DNA of 64,000 nt. Source: Methylomarinum vadi (lineage in GTDB: Bacteria; Pseudomonadota; Gammaproteobacteria; Methylococcales; Methylomonadaceae). The stretch lies in assembly GCF_000733935.1 (NCBI RefSeq), contig NZ_JPON01000001.1, forward strand, positions 3,546,623 through 3,610,622, in the 5' to 3' direction. This document shows, in pieces, positions 16,459 through 25,178 of this stretch (position 1 is the first letter of the stretch; each line of letters begins with the position of its first letter). The notes under the pieces were generated by a model. That model ran no database searches, was not told the DNA's origin, and worked only from the letters and a program-made list of their open reading frames with translations. A program made the position numbers and the translations under genes.

Positions 16459-18138
16459 CCTGAATCCGTGACTTAAGAAGTGATAATCTCTTCTATCCTA
16501 ATGATTTAACAAGCTTAATCTGGGATAATGTCGTTATTTCTTCATTCACCCACTCAGTGAATCATGAAACGATTTATCCTGGAGCAGTCAGAAACTGAAT
16601 TTTATACCAGCCATTCCGGATTAGCCTTAGTGGGCTTATGTTTGAATCAGTATGGCCAACTCAATCAAGTGCTGGATAAGGGTATTCCATTGCGCCACGG
16701 TATCGCTCATGCCGATATTATCAAAAGCATGATCGGGTCGCTTTGCCTGGGCAAGAGCGATTTCGAAGCGATTGAGAATTACCGCGACGACGACTATTTC
16801 AAAACCGCGCTGTCGATTCAACAAGTCCCCTCCAGCGCTCGCCTTAGACAACGGTTGGACGAACACGCCGAGGCACTATTGCCGCTCGTTTATCAGAGCA
16901 ACATCGATTTTCTGGCCCACGCGCAAGTCCCGGTAACGCCGTTAGCCACTGGTCATGTGGCGCTGGATATCGATGTTTATCCGATGAACAACGAAAAAAC
17001 GCGCAAGGAAGGCGTCTCCCGGACCTATAAAGGATTCGACGGCTATGCCCCCATCGCGCTTTATTTGGGCCAAGAAGGCTGGTGTCTTGGCAACGAACTG
17101 CGCGAAGGCAAGCAACATTGCCAATACGAATTCCTCTATTCCTTGGAGCGCGGACTGACTGCAGCCAAGCGTCTGACACCCTTGCCGTTACTTGTTCGCC
17201 TGGATAGCGGGCATGACGCTCTCGACAACCGAATTGTCTTACAGGAAGACGAGCAAGCCGAGTTCATCATCAAATGGAATCCCCGTAAACAGAATGCCGA
17301 TGCTTGGCTAGCCTACGCCGAGCAACACGGACAATGGGACACACCACGTGAAGGCAAACGGGTGGCCTTATTTAGTGTCACGGAGGAACACACCCGAAAC
17401 GGCCAAACCTATTCCTGTCGTCGCGTCATACCCACAGGGCACAAGTGCAAATCACCGAACGAACAACAACGGCTAAGGGACAACTCCTGCTGTTCCCTGA
17501 GATCGAGATGGAAGGCTGGTGGACAAGCCTAGCTTCTACCGAATATGACGACACATTGATCGTTCAACTGTATCGTGATCATGCCACCGCCGAGCAATTT
17601 CACAGCGAGTTTAAAACGGATCTGGACATCGAACGCTTGCCTTCGGGCAAATTCGCCACCAACGATGTCATCATGACCCTGAGCGCCTACAGCTACAATA
17701 TCTTGCGCTGGATCGGCCTGATCGGCTTACTGGGGCAACAAAGCCCCATTCGGCATCCGGCCAAACGACGCCGCATCAGAACCGTCATTCAAGAACTCAT
17801 GTATCTGGCCGCCCGTTTGATCCGTACCGGTCGCCGGTTAAAACTGCGCTTTTCCAACGCTTGCCCCGGCTTTATCGCGTTTGAATCGACCTACACAAAA
17901 CTCGCCGCCGGTTAACCCTTCAACGTTTTCAGCTTCAAACCATCAGCGTGGCAACACCGCGTTTAATCTCTCTTTGCCCAAAAAACGCCATACCCCTATT
18001 ATTTTCTCAAAACCTACGAAAAAAAGTTTCAATAATCCTCAGTTAAACTCGACTTTATTGATAGCGTTATAAAATCTCCGAATTTTGGAAAACTCAAGAA
18101 TTAATTTCCCAACCAATAATTGAAGTCACTGATTCAGG
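16459..18138 (+). mobile_element. IS1380-family element
   Basis: A 1680-bp element with inverted ends CCTGAATCCGTGACTT (16459-16474) and AAGTCACTGATTCAGG (18123-18138), matching at 15 of 16 positions. It is flanked by a 5-bp direct repeat TATTT (16454-16458 and 18139-18143). Size, ends and transposase fit IS1380. It interrupts the unknown gene beginning at 15593. Confidence 0.9.
16564..17915 (+). pseudogene. IS1380-family transposase, frameshifted
   Basis: The frame from ATG 16564 encodes the N-terminal two thirds of a DDE transposase, with the first Asp in VALDIDVYPMNNEKTRKEG and the second in LLVRLDSGHDALDN. Near 17430-17445 the similarity moves to the -1 frame, which continues with TERTTTAKGQLLLFPEIE and carries the catalytic Glu in YRDHATAEQFHSEFKTDLD, ending at 17915. 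A single lost base around GTCATACCCACAGG explains this. IS1380 transposases are normally one frame, so the copy is probably dead or the base call is wrong. Confidence 0.85.
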
Positions 18139-18507
18139 TATTTATGATTTAGGGTATCAAAAAGTAAAAAAGGACATTCCAGAATGGGCAACAGCTAAAA
18201 TACCACCTAAGTGGATGGACGGAAAAATCCCAGCAGATACTTGGTCTAAGATATCTGCATATGCTAATGATGAGCCCAATTGCTACGCACCTATAGAATT
18301 AACCATTACAAAGGATAAATTTTTATACTTAAGATTAATGGTTATAGATGGCTATGTAGCTACAGAAAAGGATTTTTCAAATGGTAAATTTTTAGATGAC
18401 CTTCTTAAAAAAGTTCAAGACTATATTGTTGAACCTCCAATGGAAAATAACAGGTGTATTTCTCCTGTTTATTATCCAGAATTATGGAGTGATTGTTAAA
18501 TTGATTA

Positions 18508-18585
18508 GGGCCGTAAAATGTGCCGACGTAAGAAGGCGCATAGTTCGCGATAGATGCGCTTCACGCTGTTCAGCACATCTACGGG
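18508..18585. repeat. Long intergenic palindrome, subfamily A copy 3 (degenerate)
   Basis: GGGCCGTAAAATGTGCC...GCACATCTACGG with a GCGCATAG...ATGCGC core. The right arm has lost a base compared with copy 1. It lies immediately after the disrupted gene's stop. Confidence 0.75.
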
Positions 18586-18634
18586 ACTGTTCAACTTGGT
18601 CAGAATCGGTGTTCAAATAAATCAGAATAGGCAC

Positions 18635-19258
18635 ATGTGGAGAATACAACTTCGAAACCCTGTAAAGTTCATACCAATTTCTGTATTTCCTTCTAATATT
18701 TTTTGGCATAAATCAGTATTTAAAGGATATGGGGAGGGCATTACAGATGTCGGTGGCACTCAAAAGCTAGCTGATCTTTGCAAATTGCGAGAAGTAGACG
18801 ATATACATCCGATTGTTTCGCTCAATCCCGACTACTTTTTTCAAACTGCAAATACGACCTGGGTTTATACTGGCAGGGTGGGAAACGCGCCGGATTATTT
18901 GGGGTTCAATCAGATAGAATGTGTTGTAGGTGAAGTAAAATGGAACGACGGTTGGCACCTGCGATTGTTGCCTCAGATAAAGGAGTATGTGTCTCGTAAA
19001 ATTTGGCTGTCAAATACCAATAACAAAATAATCTCGATCTACATTGCATGTCCGCAAACGGCGTCCAGGCAATTGCTAGATAACCTCGTTAAAATAAAAT
19101 CAGGCGATTGGAAGAGCGTCCGCTTGTTTTTTGGGTTCATTCAATTTGGGTGGTTGCGTTCTAATAGTCATGATACCTATATGAGAGTGCTCTGGAAACC
19201 ATCGCATGAATGGAATGGTGAAAGCTTTAATGGTTCTGATGATGTTGGCCTTCATTGA
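18635..19258 (+). CDS. Unknown protein with a PD-(D/E)xK-like motif
   Basis: A 207-residue frame from ATG 18635. It stays open upstream into the preceding palindrome, so the true start is uncertain and the 5' end may be truncated. NAPDYLGFNQIECVVGEVKW contains Pro-Asp, twelve residues, then Glu-x-Lys. LLPQIKEYV follows, with Gln and Tyr spaced as in the helix after the ExK strand of restriction-endonuclease-like folds. I infer a nuclease-superfamily protein but recognise no named family. Low GC and IS-rich surroundings suggest an accessory gene. Confidence 0.45.
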   Translation: MWRIQLRNPVKFIPISVFPSNIFWHKSVFKGYGEGITDVGGTQKLADLCKLREVDDIHPIVSLNPDYFFQTANTTWVYTGRVGNAPDYLGFNQIECVVGEVKWNDGWHLRLLPQIKEYVSRKIWLSNTNNKIISIYIACPQTASRQLLDNLVKIKSGDWKSVRLFFGFIQFGWLRSNSHDTYMRVLWKPSHEWNGESFNGSDDVGLH

Positions 19259-19342
19259 GGACCGTAGGATGTACCGCCGACGTTAGGAGGCGCATCGTTC
19301 GCGATAGATGCGCTTAACGTTGTTCGGTACATGCTACGGCCC
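19259..19342. repeat. Long intergenic palindrome, subfamily A copy 4
   Basis: Arms GGACCGTAGGATGTACC and GGTACATGCTACGGCCC. Its right end overlaps the last codons of the SulP-carbonic anhydrase gene and supplies that gene's TAG stop (19334-19336). Confidence 0.8.
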
Positions 19343-21550
19343 TTCCACGACCATACGGTCGACATGTTCGCCATTGAAATTGGTTTCCGTCGAACAGAAC
19401 TCAACCTCGCCGCTTTCTATATCGTACATGCCGCCGACGATGTCGATTTTGTTTTGCTGTAACAGTGTTTTAAGAGTCTGGCTTTTATCGAGAATTTGTT
19501 GCATGGACAGTTGTACATTTTGCCTGGCCACCTTGTCGATAAAGGAATCATCCGACAGCTCGGCATGATGTTGGTGGACATGGTTGACGGCCGGTTTGAT
19601 CTTCGCCAATAGGCCGGTCAAGTTCTCCAACTCGATGCCGGAGCAGGCCCCGCGCACGGCGCCGCAATGGGTATGGCCTAGCACGATGATGAGCTTGGAA
19701 CCGGTGACGCTGCAAGCGTATTCCATGCAACCGAGAATATCCTCATTGATGACGTTGCCGGCGACGCGTACGCTGAAAATGTCGCCCAAGCCCTGATCGA
19801 AAATCAATTCCGCCGACGTTCGCGAATCGATACAGGACAGCACGATCGCAAACGGATATTGGCCTGAGCTGGTAACGTTAACCTGTGCTAACAGATCATG
19901 ATGGGAGTGCAGATTATTGACGAAACGTTTGTTTCCTTCTTTCAAAATTTCGAGCGCCTCGGCCGGCGTCATCGTTTCCTGAATGTTCTTGGAACGGATG
20001 GGGAAGGCGGTCGGCATTTCGATGAATTTGAAATCGATATTGCGGTCTTTTGCTTCGATTTTGAAATTATTGATGATTTCGCGCACGTCATAATCGATAA
20101 ACTTGGCCCCCAGCGCGTTGATGATCAGTTCCGTGTTGGAGGGCTGACGATGCAATACCTGCAATAAGTTGGCCTTGTTTAAGAAAGAGACATGCTCGGC
20201 CAGGTGCAGAATGCTGGTATTGCCTTTTTGCGTGCGCTGGAAATACATGCCCATGCGATAGTTCTCCATCAGGATGGAGAAGACCGCGATGCCGTTACCG
20301 ATGGCGATACCGGTCAGCAAGTCGGTCAATACCAGCCCGGCGGCCGTGGCGATAAACGGAATAAAATGAAAGATGCCGCTCGTATACATCTTTTTCACCC
20401 TTGTCGGGTGGGCGAGTTTGAAACCGACAACCAGCAGAATGGCGGCCAGGGTCGCCAGGGGGATCGTGTTAAGCAGTGCCGGAATCGCCAATATCGAGAT
20501 CAACAATAAAAGTCCGTGGAAGATGGTGGAGGTTTTGGTTTGGCCGTTGGCTTGGACATTGGCGGAACTTCGTACGATCACCTGGGTGATCGGCATGCCG
20601 CCCAACAGTCCGGAAGCCGCATTGCCGATGCCTTGCGCTAACAATTCCCGGTTGGTATTGGTCGAACGCTTGTGGGGATCGAGCTTGTCGGTGGCTTCGG
20701 TACAGAGCAGGGTTTCCAAGCTAGCGACGATCGCTATGATGAAACCGGTGGAATAGATGGATGGATTGGCAAATTGCGAAAAATCCGGAAATGTCAGCTG
20801 GGAAAAAAGATCGAGGTGGCTTTCCATGACCGGGATCGTGACCAAATGGTTGCTTAGCAATGCCAGATCGGGCGCCGCAATAAGAAGGATCTGATTGGCG
20901 ACGGCACCGCCGATCACGGCAATCAGAGAGCCGGGCACGAGTTTCCCCAGCCGCGTTTGTTTGACCCAATCCGTTTCCCACAACAGCAAAATGGCCAGCG
21001 CGCCCAGCGAGATGGCGATGGCGGTGGGCGAAATCATGTTAAGTATATGGCTCAGTTCGCTAAGCGTGTTGAAACCATCGCTCTGGGCAAAACCGATGTC
21101 GCCTTCATAGTCTTTGTCGTAGCCCAGGGCGTGCGGAATTTGTTTTAGAATGATAATCAAGCCGATGCCGAACAGCATGCCGCTGATCACGGCGGAGGGA
21201 AAGTAGTAGGCGATGATGCCGGCGCGCAGGAAACTCAGCATGATTTGCACTAAGCCGGCAAAAATGACGGCGAGCAAAAAGGTTGAAAGTCCCAGTTGTT
21301 CGATGCCGGTTAACACCAAGACCGTTAAACCCGCTGCTGGACCGCTGACGCCTAATGAAGAGTTGCTGATAAAACCGACCACGATACCGCCGACGATGCC
21401 GGCGATGACGCCGGAGATCAAGGGAGCGCCTGAAGCGAGGGCGATGCCCAGGCAAAGCGGCAAGGCGACCAGAAAAACGGCCAGGCCGGCAGGCAAGTCT
21501 TTGTGCAGATTGGCCAGGGGGTTCAGATTGGGTCGAGTTGGGCTGTTCAT
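19334..21550 (-). CDS. SulP-type anion transporter fused to beta-carbonic anhydrase
   Basis: A 738-residue fusion. Residues 1-430 are a SulP/SLC26 permease with 10-12 hydrophobic segments (PAGLAVFLVALPLCLGIALA, then GLTVLVLTGIEQ). From about 530 a beta-carbonic anhydrase follows, with zinc-site segments SCIDSRTSAE and GHTHCGAVRGA. A transporter joined to the enzyme interconverting CO2 and bicarbonate suggests bicarbonate uptake coupled to hydration; this is inferred from the fusion. The stop codon lies inside an intergenic palindrome, so the last residues (VVEGP) come from repeat sequence. No strong ribosome site was seen. Confidence 0.88.
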   Translation of the reverse strand: MNSPTRPNLNPLANLHKDLPAGLAVFLVALPLCLGIALASGAPLISGVIAGIVGGIVVGFISNSSLGVSGPAAGLTVLVLTGIEQLGLSTFLLAVIFAGLVQIMLSFLRAGIIAYYFPSAVISGMLFGIGLIIILKQIPHALGYDKDYEGDIGFAQSDGFNTLSELSHILNMISPTAIAISLGALAILLLWETDWVKQTRLGKLVPGSLIAVIGGAVANQILLIAAPDLALLSNHLVTIPVMESHLDLFSQLTFPDFSQFANPSIYSTGFIIAIVASLETLLCTEATDKLDPHKRSTNTNRELLAQGIGNAASGLLGGMPITQVIVRSSANVQANGQTKTSTIFHGLLLLISILAIPALLNTIPLATLAAILLVVGFKLAHPTRVKKMYTSGIFHFIPFIATAAGLVLTDLLTGIAIGNGIAVFSILMENYRMGMYFQRTQKGNTSILHLAEHVSFLNKANLLQVLHRQPSNTELIINALGAKFIDYDVREIINNFKIEAKDRNIDFKFIEMPTAFPIRSKNIQETMTPAEALEILKEGNKRFVNNLHSHHDLLAQVNVTSSGQYPFAIVLSCIDSRTSAELIFDQGLGDIFSVRVAGNVINEDILGCMEYACSVTGSKLIIVLGHTHCGAVRGACSGIELENLTGLLAKIKPAVNHVHQHHAELSDDSFIDKVARQNVQLSMQQILDKSQTLKTLLQQNKIDIVGGMYDIESGEVEFCSTETNFNGEHVDRMVVEGP

Positions 21551-22035
21551 AAAGATCTTGAGTCGTCGTTAAAATTTTTATTGGTTAAGGTTTCACCCAT
21601 TAGCCCGCCGGTGTCAATAAGTAAAACAATCTCTGCTGAAAAAAGCATGTTTTTAAAGCCATTGGTCGCCTCGATTTTGCTCCCATTATTTCTCTTCACA
21701 GGTGTTGGCTGAAATATCCGCGCCGGCCAAAAATCGGTGGTTAACCGATTCATTCAACACCCGAGCGCCGCTCGCGCTTCGGGCAAATAATGTCAATCGA
21801 TGGCGGACCTGAGTAAGGTGGAAGCGGTTAACCGGATTCCGCCGTAGGAAAAACTGGCGGCTCTTCCGGCGCGAAAGGCTTGTTAAGCGAACCAATCTGT
21901 GCATACGTAACTGTAGCGACAGCGTGGCAACAAAACGCTCTCCGATTTTGCTCATGCAATTTAACCTGATTGCGTTATTATCTGTGCAATCTTACTTGAT
22001 CTTTCCCGAACCGAAATCAGGATTAACGGAGGTCG
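21551..22035. other. Divergent intergenic region
   Basis: 485 bp between the divergent SulP-carbonic anhydrase and BT1 genes. It holds inverted-repeat fragments such as GGTTAACCG but no convincing gene, and no promoter good enough to call. Short open frames here lack ribosome sites. Confidence 0.4.
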
Positions 22036-23718
22036 ATGGTGTCCGGACAAAAAGACGCAGGCGAAATTCATAAAACAACCGTTCCCAGCCTGGCGCGGCA
22101 ATGGCGAGAGTGGCTGGACCGCAACGTTTACGATCTGGGCCGGCAGGTGCGCTTGAGTTATTTGCCGCCGCTGATGGTTTATCTGGCGGCCGGTATCTCC
22201 GGATTGACCGGCATCGTCGGCACATTTTTCGTTAAGGAATATCTGGGCTTGTCGGCGCAGTTTCTAGCGGCGCTGGGTTTCTGGGCCATGTTGCCCTGGA
22301 CGCTGAAAATGCCGGTCGGCCATTTGGTCGATTTATTGTGGGACTATAAAAACCGTTTGGTTTATCTGGGCGCCGCGCTGATCGCCGCCAGTTTGTTGAT
22401 CATGATCAACTTGCTGGACGACCCCGATTATATGGCCACTATCATGTCGGCGGAAAACTGGTATGTCCTGGCGACGCTGTTGGCGCCGGTCGGTTATGTC
22501 ATCCAGGATACCGTGGCCGACGCGATGACCGTGGAAGCGGTGCCGCGCTACGACGAGCACGGCAACGCGCTCGCCAAGGAAAAAATCCTGCTGGCGCACA
22601 CGACCATGCAGACCTTGGGGCGGGTGGCGATCATCGGCGGTTCCATGCTGGTGGCGGCGGCCAATGTTCAATTCTTTAGCGGCGTGGCGGAGATGGATGC
22701 CGCGCAAAAAGCGCGGATTTATTTGTCCATTTATCACTGGGCCTTGCTGATTCCGCTGATTTCGGTCGCCGGCGTGCTGTTGTCGGTTTATTTAAGGCAT
22801 CAGGAAGCCTGCCGACTTGCCGCCCAAGGTTACGAGTTCGAGGATATCCAACGCATTCAAAGGCGCCCGGAGCAGGAGCGGACGGAAGTCAATTGGTGGA
22901 TTTTAGGCGGCGGTATCGCTTTCGCGCTGTTCGCCGCCGTCATGGGCTTGAGCGACGTACCCAACAACGAAGAAATCGTCTTTGCCGGCTCCTTGGGTAT
23001 CGTCGTGTTCCTGATCTGGCTGTTGACCCGCGACTTGGAGCGGCCGGCCAGGCTGCAATTGTACGGCATCGCTTTCGTCATCTTCGCGTTCCGGGCCGCG
23101 CCGACTACCGGCGCCGGCGAAACGTGGTGGATGATCGACGAGCTGGGCTTCGACCAGCAATTCATCTCCAAACTTTCCTTGCTGACCAGCACGTTTACCC
23201 TGCTTGGCATGTTTCTGTTTCGCCGCTTCATGGCCGAACGGCCGATTACTTACATCATCGCGGCATTGACCGTCGCCCTGACCGTGCTGTACCTGCCGAA
23301 CGTGGGCTTGTACTACGGTTTGCATGAATGGACCGCGGCGCATACCGGCGGCGTGGTCGACGCGCGCTTTATCGCCTTGTTCGATACCGCGCTGGAATCC
23401 CCACTGGGGCAAGTCTCGATGATTCCGATGCTGGCCTGGATCGCCAATTCGGCGCCGGAAAAACTCAAGGCGACCTATTTCGCCGTGATGGCGGCTTTCG
23501 TCAATTTGGCCTTGTCGTTGTCGCAATTGATTACCAAGGGGCTCAACCAGGTCTTTTTGGTTGCCAGAGAGGTCAAAGATTCGGCAACAGGGGCGGTGCA
23601 GGTGCCGGCCGACTATAGCGAGTTGGGAAGCTTGTTGTTTTGCGTCATGCTGATCAGTTTCGCCATGCCGATGTTGGCAATACTGGTTGCCAAGCGCACG
23701 TTTTTGGCCGGGAAATGA
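22036..23718 (+). CDS. BT1/folate-biopterin-type transporter (MFS)
   Basis: A 560-residue membrane protein with about twelve hydrophobic segments. Segments resembling the BT1 (folate-biopterin transporter) family include SGLTGIVGTFFVKEYLGLS, LPWTLKMPVGHLVDLL near residue 90 and GYVIQDTVADAMTVE near 155. An acidic loop sits mid-protein near 270. ACGGAGG precedes the ATG. BT1 members move folates or pterins. In an organism using H4MPT and H4F a pterin cargo is plausible but unproven. Confidence 0.7.
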   Translation: MVSGQKDAGEIHKTTVPSLARQWREWLDRNVYDLGRQVRLSYLPPLMVYLAAGISGLTGIVGTFFVKEYLGLSAQFLAALGFWAMLPWTLKMPVGHLVDLLWDYKNRLVYLGAALIAASLLIMINLLDDPDYMATIMSAENWYVLATLLAPVGYVIQDTVADAMTVEAVPRYDEHGNALAKEKILLAHTTMQTLGRVAIIGGSMLVAAANVQFFSGVAEMDAAQKARIYLSIYHWALLIPLISVAGVLLSVYLRHQEACRLAAQGYEFEDIQRIQRRPEQERTEVNWWILGGGIAFALFAAVMGLSDVPNNEEIVFAGSLGIVVFLIWLLTRDLERPARLQLYGIAFVIFAFRAAPTTGAGETWWMIDELGFDQQFISKLSLLTSTFTLLGMFLFRRFMAERPITYIIAALTVALTVLYLPNVGLYYGLHEWTAAHTGGVVDARFIALFDTALESPLGQVSMIPMLAWIANSAPEKLKATYFAVMAAFVNLALSLSQLITKGLNQVFLVAREVKDSATGAVQVPADYSELGSLLFCVMLISFAMPMLAILVAKRTFLAGK

Positions 23719-23729
23719 AGAGACGAAAG

Positions 23730-23760
23730 TAGGTTGGGCAAAGCGATAGCGTGCCCAACA
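23730..23760. repeat. Short intergenic hairpin repeat
   Basis: GTTGGGCA (23733-23740) and TGCCCAAC (23752-23759) form an 8-bp stem around AAGCGATAGCG. A REP-like element, possibly acting as a terminator for the transporter gene. Confidence 0.6.
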
Positions 23761-23797
23761 AAAACCTTACAATCTATCGATAGCATAGGAAAGAAAG

Positions 23798-24658
23798 ATG
23801 ACACAGACAAAAGCGACGATTGCCTGGTTGGGCGCAGGCTTGATGGGTGCGCCGATGGCGGCCCGGTTGTTGGAGGCAGGTTATCCGCTGCGCGTATGGA
23901 ACCGGACGCAAAGCAAAGTAGCCACGCTTGCAGAGCAAGGCGTCCATATCGCGGCGACGGCAGCCGAGGCGGTGACGGGGGCCGATTTCGTCATAACCAT
24001 GCTGAGCGACGGCCGGGCGACCGAGACGGTGGTGGAGGGAGTCGACATGGCCGGCAAGACCCTGGTGCAAATGGCGACCATCGGTCCGGGCGAAAATATG
24101 CGCTTGGCGGAACGGATTGATAAAGCCGGCGGCGCTTATCTGGAAGCGCCGGTGTTGGGTAGCATTCCTGAGGCCAAGTCGGGTCGTTTGATCATCATGG
24201 CCGGCGGCTCCGAAGCGTTGTTCGCCAGGGTTCGACCGATTTTATGTTGTTTGGGAAACGAACCGCGCCGGGTCGGCGAGGTGGGGCAGGCGTCGGCGAT
24301 GAAGCTGGCGTTGAACCAATTGATTGCGTCGTTGACGGTGGCGTTCTCCACCAGTCTGGCGTTCGCCGAGGAATACGGTGTCGATGTCGAGGCCTTCATG
24401 GCGATCTTGCGCGAGAGTGCGCTTTATGCGCCGACTTTCGACAAGAAATTGGCGAAAATGCTGGAACGCAACTACCAGAACCCCAATTTTCCCACCGAAC
24501 ATCTGATCAAGGATATCGATCTGTTCAAGGACCAGGCGAAGGAACTCGATACCCGGTTGCTCGATGTGTTGCGGCAATTATACGGCAGGGCGCAGGCCAA
24601 ACATGAGCGGGAGGACTATTCCTGTGTCTACGAGGCGGTGCGTGGCGCCGTCGAGTGA
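23798..24658 (+). CDS. NAD(P)-dependent beta-hydroxyacid dehydrogenase
   Basis: A 286-residue member of the 3-hydroxyisobutyrate dehydrogenase family. The dinucleotide motif GAGLMGAPMAARLLEAG is at the N-terminus. WNRT at the end of the second strand favours NADPH. EAPVLGSIPEAKSGRL is the substrate loop, and Lys in GQASAMKLALNQ is the catalytic lysine. The loop resembles glyoxylate/succinic-semialdehyde reductases, so glyoxylate reduction is the best guess and would oppose the glycolate oxidase encoded upstream. AGGAAAGAAAG before ATG 23798 supports the start. Confidence 0.75.
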   Translation: MTQTKATIAWLGAGLMGAPMAARLLEAGYPLRVWNRTQSKVATLAEQGVHIAATAAEAVTGADFVITMLSDGRATETVVEGVDMAGKTLVQMATIGPGENMRLAERIDKAGGAYLEAPVLGSIPEAKSGRLIIMAGGSEALFARVRPILCCLGNEPRRVGEVGQASAMKLALNQLIASLTVAFSTSLAFAEEYGVDVEAFMAILRESALYAPTFDKKLAKMLERNYQNPNFPTEHLIKDIDLFKDQAKELDTRLLDVLRQLYGRAQAKHEREDYSCVYEAVRGAVE

Positions 24659-25178
24659 ATATTGCCACTAGTAGTTACGGATAAGTCCACTATACTTGGT
24701 ATTCGACGCTTGTCGGTCATTAACGGCGTGCGTTAGCCGGCATTTTGGGGCAAGCGTACTCATTGAAGTCGGCAAGGCGAATGGTTGCACTTATCATGTG
24801 GCGGGTGATCCTCGGTGGTCCACGCTTCCTGAACTGGTCCGTCAGCGAACGAATTAAGCCGTCTCGGCGGCATTCCATAGAGGCCGGTACTCACGCAACG
24901 AGTTGCACCGGTGTCTAAAATTTCACAGATACTGTTCCTGGCAAATAAGCATTAATATGCCTTGGTCATTGTTTGTCTCCCGGTTTCATTTCAGGGAAGG
25001 GTAAGGATTTTCAGCGACCGCTCGAATAATGAGTCGATGCCGCTGCAAGCGATATGACCATTATTTCGGCTTATGGGCCGCGTCGCATAATCTGGCTTGG
25101 CAGGGGAGAGTCGAACGAAGTGTTTTGTGTCATTTGAAGCACAAGTCGACAATCTTGAATCTAAGGAGTAATAAATTA
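24659..25178. other. Intergenic region before chemoreceptor
   Basis: 520 bp without a convincing gene. An open extension of the chemoreceptor frame back to 25029 lacks a ribosome site and family similarity. I saw no repeat or clear promoter. Confidence 0.4.

Larger units (their letters stand above)
15593..18499 (+). pseudogene. Unknown gene disrupted by IS200 copy B and an IS1380 element
   Basis: Three in-frame pieces, 15593-15638, 16225-16458 and 18144-18499, join to 636 bp when the 586-bp IS200 copy and the 1680-bp IS1380 element (plus one TATTT duplication) are removed. The product would be 211 residues, starting MSDNKKTFEPPLPP, with YKVKFKFSNEDELNWIL in the first half, SLSIYDLGYQKVKK across the second junction and ending PVYYPELWSDC. 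I do not recognise the family. It is AT-rich relative to neighbours. No clear ribosome site precedes the ATG. The reconstruction also confirms the ends of both insertions. Confidence 0.85.

Noticed and set aside
18554-18634. Extending the nuclease-like gene upstream to 18554
   Set aside because: The extra residues are encoded by the palindromic repeat and have no protein-like character.
21686-21955. An 89-residue minus-strand gene in the SulP-BT1 gap
   Set aside because: Arg/Leu-rich composition typical of a random frame, no ribosome site and no motif.
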